Under the pieces are notes generated by a model. It saw nothing but the letters and a program-made list of their open reading frames with translations, did no database searches and was not told the origin of the DNA. The position numbers were made by a program, and so were the translations under genes. DNA of 64,000 bases from Croceivirga thetidis. GTDB lineage: Bacteria; Bacteroidota; Bacteroidia; Flavobacteriales; Flavobacteriaceae. Of this stretch, positions 16,986 through 25,351 are shown in pieces (the stretch's first letter is position 1; every line of letters starts with the position of its first letter). Where the stretch lies: the NCBI RefSeq assembly GCF_012272815.1, contig NZ_JAAWWL010000001.1, forward strand, positions 1,427,146 through 1,491,145. Reading direction: 5' to 3'.

Positions 16986-18125
16986 TTAATTCGATGAATT
17001 AACGCTTTTTAATCCGAATAAAGGATGTAGAATAGAAATACGAAGAATAATCAAATCGTAAATCAGCCATGAAATACCAAAGGTTCCAATTATTAAAATG
17101 GATGCTTTTATGAAAAAATTCCATTCCAAATCCATTAAGAAATAGGCAATAATGATGGTCACGGTCTGATGTAGAATATAAAAAGGATAAACCGCTCTAT
17201 TGGCATAAGCCAATTTTTTACTTGGTTTGTTCAACCACTGAGCTGCAAAGGCAAAAAGCACCAAGATCCATGACCATAGGTTGACAACTTTTAAAAAGGC
17301 TTCAACCAAATGTTCGACTATCTCATCCCTTTCAATAAACAACCATCGGCAAATCATTAGGGTAAATGCAACTATTCCAATTATCAATGCCTTTTTCTTA
17401 ATATTCTCTAGGCTTTCCCAAAAAACTTCTTTGGCGGCAATGAGTAGAAAACCATAGAAAAATAATAGGATGTAGAAAGAAATAGTAAACCAATCACCTA
17501 CCAAAGCATGGGTTGTTGGAAAAAATGGCTCTATGAAGCCCTCAACAAAAAACAATGGTATAATGAAAATATATAAGCCCAATGGTTTTAGTATTTGTTT
17601 TTTAGTCCATTTCAATAATCTTGATGATTTGTTCCTTAGCCGGAAAAACACCGGGCCTAATACTAAAGAAAATAAAAGCAGATACGGCAAGAACCAGAGG
17701 TGGTGCCAACTGATGTTTCCTTCTGGATATGGTCCTCCCCTGAAAAGGGCTGTGGAATAAAAATCAAGGTAGGATCCTTCGAATTGTCCATGCGCAATGC
17801 GCTCGATATAAATCTGAGGGGGTACAATGAGCAACATTCCTACAAATAGTGGTATGCCCAACCTAAGAAATCGTTCCCAAGAGAACTGTTTTAAGTTTCG
17901 TTTTGAAAACGCGTAATAAGTTCCCATTCCAGAAATTACAAAAAGGATAGGCAATCTCCACTGGTTTAAAAAGATCATTGGCCACCGAAGCCATTCATAA
18001 ATGACATTATTTTTAATATGCCAACCCCAAGGCACAAAAAACATTCCTACATGGTAAAAAATAAGCAGGGCAAAAACGATGACTCTAAGCCAATCTAAGT
18101 CGTAACGTCTGATTGATGTTTTCAT
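16986..18125 (-). CDS. integral-membrane acyltransferase (acyltransferase 3 family)
   Basis: The 379-residue protein starts MKTSIRRYDLDWLRVIVF, with the family's conserved D-x-L-R and the catalytic-type His in FYHVGMF, and has about ten transmembrane segments including LWFLPYLLLFSLV. Such proteins O-acylate sugars or glucans at the inner membrane (OpgC-like or O-antigen-type); the acceptor is unknown. It lies 105 bp downstream of the membrane-bound AraC regulator on the same strand and may be its target, but this is inference. Confidence 0.85.
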   Translation of the reverse strand: MKTSIRRYDLDWLRVIVFALLIFYHVGMFFVPWGWHIKNNVIYEWLRWPMIFLNQWRLPILFVISGMGTYYAFSKRNLKQFSWERFLRLGIPLFVGMLLIVPPQIYIERIAHGQFEGSYLDFYSTALFRGGPYPEGNISWHHLWFLPYLLLFSLVLGPVFFRLRNKSSRLLKWTKKQILKPLGLYIFIIPLFFVEGFIEPFFPTTHALVGDWFTISFYILLFFYGFLLIAAKEVFWESLENIKKKALIIGIVAFTLMICRWLFIERDEIVEHLVEAFLKVVNLWSWILVLFAFAAQWLNKPSKKLAYANRAVYPFYILHQTVTIIIAYFLMDLEWNFFIKASILIIGTFGISWLIYDLIILRISILHPLFGLKSVNSSN

Positions 18126-18230
18126 GATGAATTGATTTTCGACAAAGATGATTTGGATAACAGAATTGTTACCCTTTTTTTATGTCAAAGCTGTTCGGAA
18201 TTACAATTTGGGAGAAATTGAATGAGAAGT

Positions 18231-19394
18231 TTAGCTTACGTGTTCTTTTACGAAAGCTGACGGTGAAGTGTTGGCGTGTCTTTTAAATGCAGTGTAAAAA
18301 GCTGATTTAGAATTGAATCCAACTGAGTTTCCAATTGCCTCAATTGTCAAATGATCGTATTCTTTGGAAACTAACCGTTCTTTAGCTTCAGCAATCCTTT
18401 TTTTATTGATATAGTCATTGAAATTCATTCCAAATTCAGAATTAATGGTTTTTGAAAGTGTATTTGGCCCTATATTCAACTCAATTGCCAAAGATTTCAG
18501 CGATAATGTGCTAGACAAGAAGTAGTTGTCTTTAAGCAAAGCTTGCTCAATCTTATCTAGTTCAATTTCACCAGAGGTCAAGGTTTCATATTTTTCAGCA
18601 ATCCACGAATTTTCGAAAAAACGGGACTCGGAAAGAATAAAGAATAGAGTGACCAGTGTAACCATACATTGCCCCATGACAATAAAATGATCTCCACCAT
18701 CATCTTCATAACTGGCGTAGACAAAAAACAAAAGCACAAAGAACACAATGAATACCAATATTGTATTTCGGCTAAAGACATATTTGTCAACCCTGATAAA
18801 TTTTGTGGGTTTGCCACTTGCTTTGGATTTTTTAATTACCAACCGAATTGACAGATAGAGATAAAGCAAGAAATTAAACAAAATCAACCATCGGAATTCA
18901 TCTTTGATTACATGATAACCATAATTATAATCATCAGGAGTCTGAGCAAAAGTTAAATCTTGGTAATACGCACCCAAATATGCATTTAACTTTACTGAAA
19001 GCGGACTTAAGTAATACCCGATTTGTGAAATCAAATATCCAATTGGTAAAATAAAATGCCACCAATGTGTTCTAAAAAGAATGGGCTTTCGCTCCAAAAG
19101 TGAATACATGAAGAAGTAAATAGTTGTTGGAATTAGTAAAACCAAGGGTTCTGTTGAATCATTTAGTTGCAATACATTTTTTATTAGTCCGGTATAGCAA
19201 CAATAGGTATCAAGGCATACAAGTGATTGTACCAAAAGCGCCCATCCAAATAGCCTAACAGGAGAATTTTTCTTTGCTCTAATAAAAATGACCATACTCA
19301 AAAAGAATCCTAAAAAGACACCCATGAACATTATGGTTGAAATGAAATTATGCCGAATGGGAATTTGTTCTATGAGTTGTTCCAGGGTTTCCAA
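18231..19394 (-). CDS. membrane-bound AraC-family transcriptional regulator
   Basis: The 387-residue protein joins about seven N-terminal transmembrane segments (about 18-265) to a cytoplasmic AraC-type domain (about 285-385) with two helix-turn-helix units (SLKSLAIELNIGPNTLSKTI and IEAIGNSVGFNSKSAFYTAF). The start is a TTG at 19394; the first in-frame ATG at 19331 would cut into the first membrane helix. This architecture is common in Bacteroidota and suggests sensing in the membrane with direct DNA binding. It lies divergent from the aminotransferase gene 64 bp away and upstream of the acyltransferase; either may be a target. Confidence 0.85.
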   Translation of the reverse strand: METLEQLIEQIPIRHNFISTIMFMGVFLGFFLSMVIFIRAKKNSPVRLFGWALLVQSLVCLDTYCCYTGLIKNVLQLNDSTEPLVLLIPTTIYFFMYSLLERKPILFRTHWWHFILPIGYLISQIGYYLSPLSVKLNAYLGAYYQDLTFAQTPDDYNYGYHVIKDEFRWLILFNFLLYLYLSIRLVIKKSKASGKPTKFIRVDKYVFSRNTILVFIVFFVLLFFVYASYEDDGGDHFIVMGQCMVTLVTLFFILSESRFFENSWIAEKYETLTSGEIELDKIEQALLKDNYFLSSTLSLKSLAIELNIGPNTLSKTINSEFGMNFNDYINKKRIAEAKERLVSKEYDHLTIEAIGNSVGFNSKSAFYTAFKRHANTSPSAFVKEHVS

Positions 19395-19458
19395 GAGGAT
19401 TCTATTTGTTGTAAATTGAACCTAGCCTGAAAATACCCATTTATTAAAACCAACCCTA

Positions 19459-20721
19459 ATGGAAAAGCGTCATTTTTTAAAACGGTTTGGCCAAGTCGCT
19501 CTTGCAACTCCCTTAATGCCCATTGAATTATCTGCCCAAATACCGATGGTTGATTCGCCTTACCCTGTCGACAATGACGATAAATTTTGGGCTCGAATTA
19601 GGGAGGACTATAGGCTTAAACCAGACTATATCAACCTTGAAAATGGCTATTACAATTTTGTTCCAACACCCATTTTAAATAAGTACATAGAACATGTAAA
19701 GCATGTTAATTATGAGGCCTCCCATTACATGCGAACCGTGCAATGGGAGAATAAAAATTCCACCGCAGCTCGATTGGCCAAATTGGTCAATTGTTCTGAG
19801 AAAGAGTTGATTATTACAAGAAATACAACGGAATCCCTTGATATGATTATTGGGGGCTTCCCTTGGAAAAAAGGAGATGAGGCAATTTTTGCGAAACAAG
19901 ATTATGGAGCAATGCGAATCCATTTTCATCAGCAAGAGAAGAGGTATGGCATTGTATGTAAAGAAATTTCCTTACCAAATCACCCAAAATCTGATGAGGA
20001 AATAGTAAAACTCTATGAGTCACAGATAACTCCACGAACTAAACTATTAATGGTCTGCGAGATGGTCAATATCACAGGTCAGCTATTACCAGTTCGTAAA
20101 ATATGTGATATGGCCCATTCCTATGGCGTTGAGGTTATGGTAGATGGGGCACATTGTGTTGGTCATATAAAAGTTGATATCAAAGCCTTAGACTGTGATT
20201 ACTATGGGTCAAGTCTACATAAATGGTTGAGTGTACCTTTAGGTGCAGGGTTACTTTACGTTAAGGAAGAACATATTCCCAAAATTTGGCCTCTTTTGGC
20301 TGAGCACGAAAATGACGAGACCAAAATCAGAAGGTTAAACCACACAGGTACCCATCCGGTACATACAGATTTAACAATAAACGATGCTATCGACTATTTG
20401 GAGATGATTGGTATCGAGCGAAAAGAGAAACGACTTCGATTTATACAAAGGTATTGGAGCGATCAACTTCGGGACGTTAAGAATGTTATAGTCAATACAC
20501 CTATTGAGGCCCATCGAAGTTGTGGAATTGCCAATGTTGGATTAAAGAATATGAAACCACATGATTTTGCAAAATCACTGTTGGATAAGTTCAAAGTTTG
20601 GACGGTAGCCATTGATTACGAAAATGTGCATGGTTGTAGAATTACCCCCAATGTTTATACTACGGCTGAAGAATTAGACCAGTTTGTAACTGCGGTTAAA
20701 ACTTTAGCAAGTAGGGGCTAA
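19459..20721 (+). CDS. class V PLP-dependent aminotransferase-fold enzyme, isopenicillin-N-epimerase-like
   Basis: The 420-residue protein has an N-terminal signal-like segment (MEKRHFLKRFGQVALATPL, ending near LSAQ) reminiscent of the Tat leaders of isopenicillin-N-epimerase-like proteins but without a twin arginine. The PLP lysine is K255 in SLHKWLSVP and the cofactor aspartate lies in MVDGAHCVG. Epimerases, Cys desulfurases and selenocysteine lyases share this fold; the substrate is not clear. It is convergent with the metallophosphoesterase, overlapping by 4 bp. Confidence 0.85.
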   Translation: MEKRHFLKRFGQVALATPLMPIELSAQIPMVDSPYPVDNDDKFWARIREDYRLKPDYINLENGYYNFVPTPILNKYIEHVKHVNYEASHYMRTVQWENKNSTAARLAKLVNCSEKELIITRNTTESLDMIIGGFPWKKGDEAIFAKQDYGAMRIHFHQQEKRYGIVCKEISLPNHPKSDEEIVKLYESQITPRTKLLMVCEMVNITGQLLPVRKICDMAHSYGVEVMVDGAHCVGHIKVDIKALDCDYYGSSLHKWLSVPLGAGLLYVKEEHIPKIWPLLAEHENDETKIRRLNHTGTHPVHTDLTINDAIDYLEMIGIERKEKRLRFIQRYWSDQLRDVKNVIVNTPIEAHRSCGIANVGLKNMKPHDFAKSLLDKFKVWTVAIDYENVHGCRITPNVYTTAEELDQFVTAVKTLASRG

Positions 20722-21614
20722 TTAGAAATATAATCAATCAACTTTTCAGGACCCTCCAGCACCACCCTAACTATTTGTAATGTCCCATCAGGTTTGGTGT
20801 CGATATGCCATTTGATAAGTGTGATTTGCCCACTTTCGATTTCAATTCCGGTAATACTTCGTGGATGTACACAACTACCATCGTTGAAAAGAGGTATTTG
20901 ACCAGGTTCTGGGAATCTTGGTCGATGTGTATGACCGACAATCATTGGTAGTAGATCGTTATTCAAAATCCAGCGCTTTAGTCTTTTCTCAATACGAATC
21001 AGTTCCTTGTAGTTCTTTGCCGGACTTGTTGGGTCGGCGATACCCACAACTTGTAGTGGTTTCCAAAGAACTCTGACCAAGAATTGTCCAACACGCCAAA
21101 AATTGTAGTTCCACCAGTCGGCCTGGTGGCCATGAGCGCAAAAAATTCGTTGACCTGTGGTCGCATGTTCCAATAATAGTGCTTCATTATACGAGAGCCC
21201 TTCGAAAAGCTCTTTGTCCTTTCCATCTATTGGTTCAAAATAATGGCTGAGGTGATTGGTAACATAATTGGCATCGCGATAAACCATATCATGGTTGCCC
21301 CATACCATGTGCAGGCGATTTTCCAAATGAAAACTTCGTAATAGTTGGTAAACATTTTTATGCGCCTCAAAAATGGATTCAAAACGGAGGTTTTCCCATA
21401 GTTCGTCACCGTCTCCCAATTCGCAGTATTCAAAACCTTCGCGATAATAGTGGTTTAAAGCATGAAAATAAATATTGCGATTGTTCGCAAAATCATCGGC
21501 GAAACTATTATCTCCACGGTGACAGTCACTAAAAAAGATAAATTTTGAGCTGTCATCGAATGTGATTTTTTTAGCTTTTTTGTAGGCTCTTGAGAGTCTT
21601 CGATTTGATGACAT
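20718..21614 (-). CDS. calcineurin-like metallophosphoesterase
   Basis: I use the ATG at 21614 (MSSNRRLSRAYK); a TTG 15 codons upstream is less likely. The 298-residue protein has the full two-metal site: FSDCHRGD, ELGDGDE, WGNHD, the CAHGHQ histidines and VGHTHR. The N-terminal layout resembles LpxH-like UDP-diacylglucosamine hydrolases but the match is not close enough to name it. It has no signal peptide, so it acts in the cytoplasm. Four bases at its end overlap the convergent aminotransferase gene. Confidence 0.85.
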   Translation of the reverse strand: MSSNRRLSRAYKKAKKITFDDSSKFIFFSDCHRGDNSFADDFANNRNIYFHALNHYYREGFEYCELGDGDELWENLRFESIFEAHKNVYQLLRSFHLENRLHMVWGNHDMVYRDANYVTNHLSHYFEPIDGKDKELFEGLSYNEALLLEHATTGQRIFCAHGHQADWWNYNFWRVGQFLVRVLWKPLQVVGIADPTSPAKNYKELIRIEKRLKRWILNNDLLPMIVGHTHRPRFPEPGQIPLFNDGSCVHPRSITGIEIESGQITLIKWHIDTKPDGTLQIVRVVLEGPEKLIDYISN

Positions 21615-21733
21615 GCATTGAATTTTAAATAAATATCCTAAAAAATTGTCCCAATTCAACCCTTTAGATTCGTTTAACAGTAGTGCACTCAGACAATTTG
21701 TAACTTTACCCCCTAATAAACGACCAATTGGCC

Positions 21734-24109
21734 ATGGGAAATAAAGGAAATAATCAGCTTTTACCTTTTGTCCAGCTTATAAGTTTCAACAAGCTGCTCA
21801 ATCATTATGAAGAGCAGGCAAAAAGTAAATCCAGCATTTTAGCTGAGCGAGCAAAAGCTATATTAAAGGCCGCTGAACCTTATCCTGAACTCAGAGATGG
21901 ATTTGACGACCTCAGTATTATAGAAAAGCGCAAAGATGTAATAGAGACCATTTTGGCCGATACATTCGCTCCTGCCCTTACTAAAAATGAGATAAAGACC
22001 GCTTCTATCCCGTATTTCAATTTGGTTTTTAATCCTTCTGAACGATTTCAAAAGATTTTGGAAGAAGCCGGTAAGGATTTTGTACTTGAAATGCGTGAAA
22101 TGCCCGAAGATGTGCAATACATAATGATGGCGACGGTTGTTTTAGGGTTTTTCTACGGTTATAATTTAGATTTCAAACGGCCGATTTTCTATGATATTCC
22201 TGATAAGAATGGGGTAATGCGTCATTATAGGGTTCTTTACAATGCTGATTTCATGGAGCTAATTGCCAACGATAACGCAAAAGAGCTTACCAAAGAAGAC
22301 GTAAATGAACTTTTAGAGGACTCAGACAATATTGATCTTTGGAAAGAAAAAATTCCACCTTACAGCTTTACGATCAAGGGGTTTGTGATTTGCAATATGT
22401 TCGATGTAACAGCGGAACACTCGATTTCTGAGATAAAATCAACCTTGATTGGGGGCAATAAGCGTGAGAAGGAAAGTTTTATGGTCGATTTTCAAGAAAC
22501 TTTCCGCTCCCTTTTCAATTTGAGGGATATTAGTGTAGGATTTTCTGGATACGAAGAAACTACCAACCGCTTTTTCAAAATTTACGGAAAGGGTATTGAA
22601 AGCTTCGTTTTGAACAATAAGGAAATGGAGACCTGCGATGCCATGCTCTGCGATTATTCGTATGGTAAACTTATAGGAGAAAGTAGTCCTTTGGCAATTT
22701 CAAATGTTGAGCGGTACTACAAGAAATCACAAAAAGGACAACCTTATAAAAACCTTTATGAACAGGGGTTTCGAAGTGCTATTCTTGCTCCAATTGCAGA
22801 TGAAGGAAAGCTATTGGGTATTTTAGAAATCGTATCCCCCAACATTCATGAACTCAATGGTATCAATGCCACTAAGTTGGAGGACGTGATGCCATTTATT
22901 GTTTCAGCGGTATTGCGTTCAATCGAGGAGGAACAAAACCTTATTGATGCCATCATACAGCACGAATGTACTACGGTTCATGAATCGGTTTATTGGAAGT
23001 TTCAAGAAGAGGCCAAGAAATTTATGGCTGCCGAAGCTATTGGAGAACAGCCTTCTTTTAATGAAATTGTTTTTCAAGACATCTATCCGCTCTATGGCCA
23101 AATCGATATTAAAGACAGTTCTAAGGAGCGAAATTTGGCAATACAACGTGATTTGATAATTCAGCTTTCTGAAATACAAGATATCTTGAAAATTGCCCAT
23201 CAATCACTAAAACTTCCCATTTATGAAGAGTTGATGTTTAGGGTGAACAATCATATGGATGAAATTAAGGACACACTATTTTCGAATAGTGAGCAAGCGA
23301 TTTTTGATTTCGTACATGAAGAAATAAATCCCGTTTTCCACCATTTGAAACGAGAAGACAAGGTATTGGGAAAGCAAATAGCGCTTTATGAAGAACATAT
23401 AAACTCAGATACCGAGTCATATTACGATCATCGTAAAAACTACGATGAAAGCGTAATGAAGATCAATATGAAATTGGCTGCATTGCTCGACCGAAAGCAA
23501 GAGGAAGCCCAAGAAATGTTTCCTCATTACTTTGAGCGATACAAAACTGACGGGGTTGAGCATAATATGTATATCGGAAGTGAAATTGCCAATTCTAGAA
23601 AATTCGACCAGTTGTACCTAAACAATTTAAGGTTGTGGCAGTTGCAGACAATGGTCGAAATGGAGAATAAACACTATAAGCTAAAACCACATTTGCCGGT
23701 TAAGCTCGATGTTGCTTCACTACTCTTGGTTTATAGTACACCACTGGCCATAAGGTTCAGGATGGACGAAAAGCGTTTTGATGTTGACGGCACCTACAAT
23801 GCCCGATATGAAATTATTAAGAAGCGTATTGATAAGTCGTACATAAAGGGAACTAACGAACGTCTGACTCAAAAAGGCAAATTGGCCATTGTGTACTCTC
23901 AAAAGAAAGATGAAAAGGAATATTTACGATACATCACATTCTTGAAATCTAAAGGGTATTTCACTAACAATATCGAAGTTGTGGAGTTGGAAGGTCTTCA
24001 GGGTGTAACTGGTTTAAAAGCCATCCGGGCTGAGATATTGTATAAAACGGATGAGGAATCTGAAAAGACCTATACCTACGATGATTTAATGGAGGCTTTG
24101 GAAGCTTAG
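21734..24109 (+). CDS. large GAF-domain protein of unknown function
   Basis: The ATG at 21734 (MGNKGNNQ) is preferred over a TTG two codons earlier; the protein is 791 residues. A central segment (about 240-400) has a GAF-like pattern, with FRSAILAPIADEGKLLGILE as the last strands of the fold. The flanks are mostly helical, with acidic and charged stretches, no transmembrane segment, and no kinase, cyclase or phosphodiesterase motif. It may be a cytoplasmic ligand-sensing scaffold. It converges with the HD-Pycsar gene, overlapping by 4 bp. Function unknown. Confidence 0.8.
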   Translation: MGNKGNNQLLPFVQLISFNKLLNHYEEQAKSKSSILAERAKAILKAAEPYPELRDGFDDLSIIEKRKDVIETILADTFAPALTKNEIKTASIPYFNLVFNPSERFQKILEEAGKDFVLEMREMPEDVQYIMMATVVLGFFYGYNLDFKRPIFYDIPDKNGVMRHYRVLYNADFMELIANDNAKELTKEDVNELLEDSDNIDLWKEKIPPYSFTIKGFVICNMFDVTAEHSISEIKSTLIGGNKREKESFMVDFQETFRSLFNLRDISVGFSGYEETTNRFFKIYGKGIESFVLNNKEMETCDAMLCDYSYGKLIGESSPLAISNVERYYKKSQKGQPYKNLYEQGFRSAILAPIADEGKLLGILEIVSPNIHELNGINATKLEDVMPFIVSAVLRSIEEEQNLIDAIIQHECTTVHESVYWKFQEEAKKFMAAEAIGEQPSFNEIVFQDIYPLYGQIDIKDSSKERNLAIQRDLIIQLSEIQDILKIAHQSLKLPIYEELMFRVNNHMDEIKDTLFSNSEQAIFDFVHEEINPVFHHLKREDKVLGKQIALYEEHINSDTESYYDHRKNYDESVMKINMKLAALLDRKQEEAQEMFPHYFERYKTDGVEHNMYIGSEIANSRKFDQLYLNNLRLWQLQTMVEMENKHYKLKPHLPVKLDVASLLLVYSTPLAIRFRMDEKRFDVDGTYNARYEIIKKRIDKSYIKGTNERLTQKGKLAIVYSQKKDEKEYLRYITFLKSKGYFTNNIEVVELEGLQGVTGLKAIRAEILYKTDEESEKTYTYDDLMEALEA

Positions 24110-25299
24110 GTCAAAATTCGTTCAGGGCCAAAATATTTAAACGATATTCCAAAGGCTATTACTGAGATTACAATCCCGATAATAAAAATAGTGTAGGTCC
24201 ATCTCAGTATTTTGTATTTTCTATTTAGTACCAGACCCAAGAAATATAAGTCCTTGGTTAAGGAAGAATATATATAATCTTTATCTTTTACCAATTCTTG
24301 GATGGCCCATTCATAATCACCAAGACTCATCTTGTGGAAATTTCCAAAAAACAAAAGATTGACCTTTCGATTGTTTACATCAGCTTTGGTGAATGTTCCA
24401 CTTGTCACATTAGGTCTTGTGGCCCAGACTGCCATTGCCATTGATACCACACTAAATGTTATAAAAATTACGGTAGGATAAATCAAATAGGTATTTGAGG
24501 GATTGTCAAGTTTTGGAATTAAGTTGGACAATGCCACGGAGATGATTATCGCATTAACCGACAGTAAGATATTTGCTTTGGTATCTGCAATATCACTCAA
24601 GGTCAAGTGATTTTTTAAGGTAACCCTAAAAAGTGTCTGAATACCCCTGTCAGGGCTTTCACTTTTGTATTTTGCCTTGAGCTCTTCTTTTTTAGCGATT
24701 TCTTTTTCGGCCTTTCTTTCCTTGACTAATTTTTTAAGGTTTTTCTGTTTTCCTGGCTCCCAGTTCTCCTTTGCATAATCTGTGTAATATCGATGGTGAA
24801 CACGAAACATTTTAATGTTTTTCTCTCGCCATTCTTTTGCAGAATAATCGGCTATACCCAACAATTTTAATTCTTCACGCAGAAAGCCTGTTGTCTCCCA
24901 ATAACTCTTTTGCGCAAAATGCGAAGCATCAGCATCTCGAATAATTTCCTCGTCCAAAGATTCGGGTTCATAGCCCATTTTAGTAGCAAGAATAAGTCTT
25001 TCTATGTTTGAGATATCGGTTTGACTGTAATTTTCCTTTTGTAAAAATTCTTTGGCTATGATTGAACTTTCTTTTTCATGATTCTCAGTTCCAAGAGAAT
25101 AACCAGTGTCGTGAAACCAAGCAGCTAGTTCTAATCGTTCTTTTTCATTTTCAGGCAAATCAATTTCAGCAAGAAGTTCCTTGGTACTCTTGACCACCCG
25201 TTGGGTGTGTTTTAGATTGTGATATAGAAATTCCTTGTCCAGCTTGTTTAAAAGAATGTCGGTGACAAACTCTTCTGCTTTTTGAACGATTTCTGACAT
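24106..25299 (-). CDS. HD phosphohydrolase fused to a Pycsar-effector-like membrane domain
   Basis: The 397-residue protein has an N-terminal HD domain (about 1-170) with the metal ligands H31 (YHNLKHT), H63-D64 (WFHDTGYS) and an aspartate in RDADASHF, so it should hydrolyse a phosphoester of a nucleotide. A charged linker (about 180-215) leads to a C-terminal domain (about 225-397) with LSDIADTKANILLSVNA and three membrane helices (about 240-262, 270-295, 365-390), the pattern of Pycsar effector PycTM/DUF5706 domains. Pycsar effectors respond to cyclic pyrimidine nucleotides, but no cyclase gene lies nearby. The combination suggests a membrane nucleotide-signalling enzyme; the substrate is unknown. 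Confidence 0.85.
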   Translation of the reverse strand: MSEIVQKAEEFVTDILLNKLDKEFLYHNLKHTQRVVKSTKELLAEIDLPENEKERLELAAWFHDTGYSLGTENHEKESSIIAKEFLQKENYSQTDISNIERLILATKMGYEPESLDEEIIRDADASHFAQKSYWETTGFLREELKLLGIADYSAKEWREKNIKMFRVHHRYYTDYAKENWEPGKQKNLKKLVKERKAEKEIAKKEELKAKYKSESPDRGIQTLFRVTLKNHLTLSDIADTKANILLSVNAIIISVALSNLIPKLDNPSNTYLIYPTVIFITFSVVSMAMAVWATRPNVTSGTFTKADVNNRKVNLLFFGNFHKMSLGDYEWAIQELVKDKDYIYSSLTKDLYFLGLVLNRKYKILRWTYTIFIIGIVISVIAFGISFKYFGPERILT

Positions 25300-25314
25300 A
25301 GTCGTATCTTGAAG

Positions 25315-25338
25315 TTTCCAAATTACGAATTTTGGAAA
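25315..25338. promoter_or_regulatory. perfect 8-8-8 inverted repeat in the divergent intergenic gap
   Basis: TTTCCAAA (25315-25322) and TTTGGAAA (25331-25338) are perfect inverted copies around an 8-bp spacer. The 24-bp dyad sits almost exactly in the centre of the 52-bp gap between the HD-Pycsar gene and the divergent phosphatase-kinase-barrel gene. It may be a shared operator for a dimeric regulator. The overall AT richness makes chance possible. Confidence 0.4.
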
Positions 25339-25351
25339 GAACCTATCGAAA

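Noticed and set aside
24106-25299. A Pycsar defence system
   Set aside because: No pyrimidine cyclase or other defence gene lies nearby and the surroundings are ordinary chromosomal genes, so I call only the fused protein.
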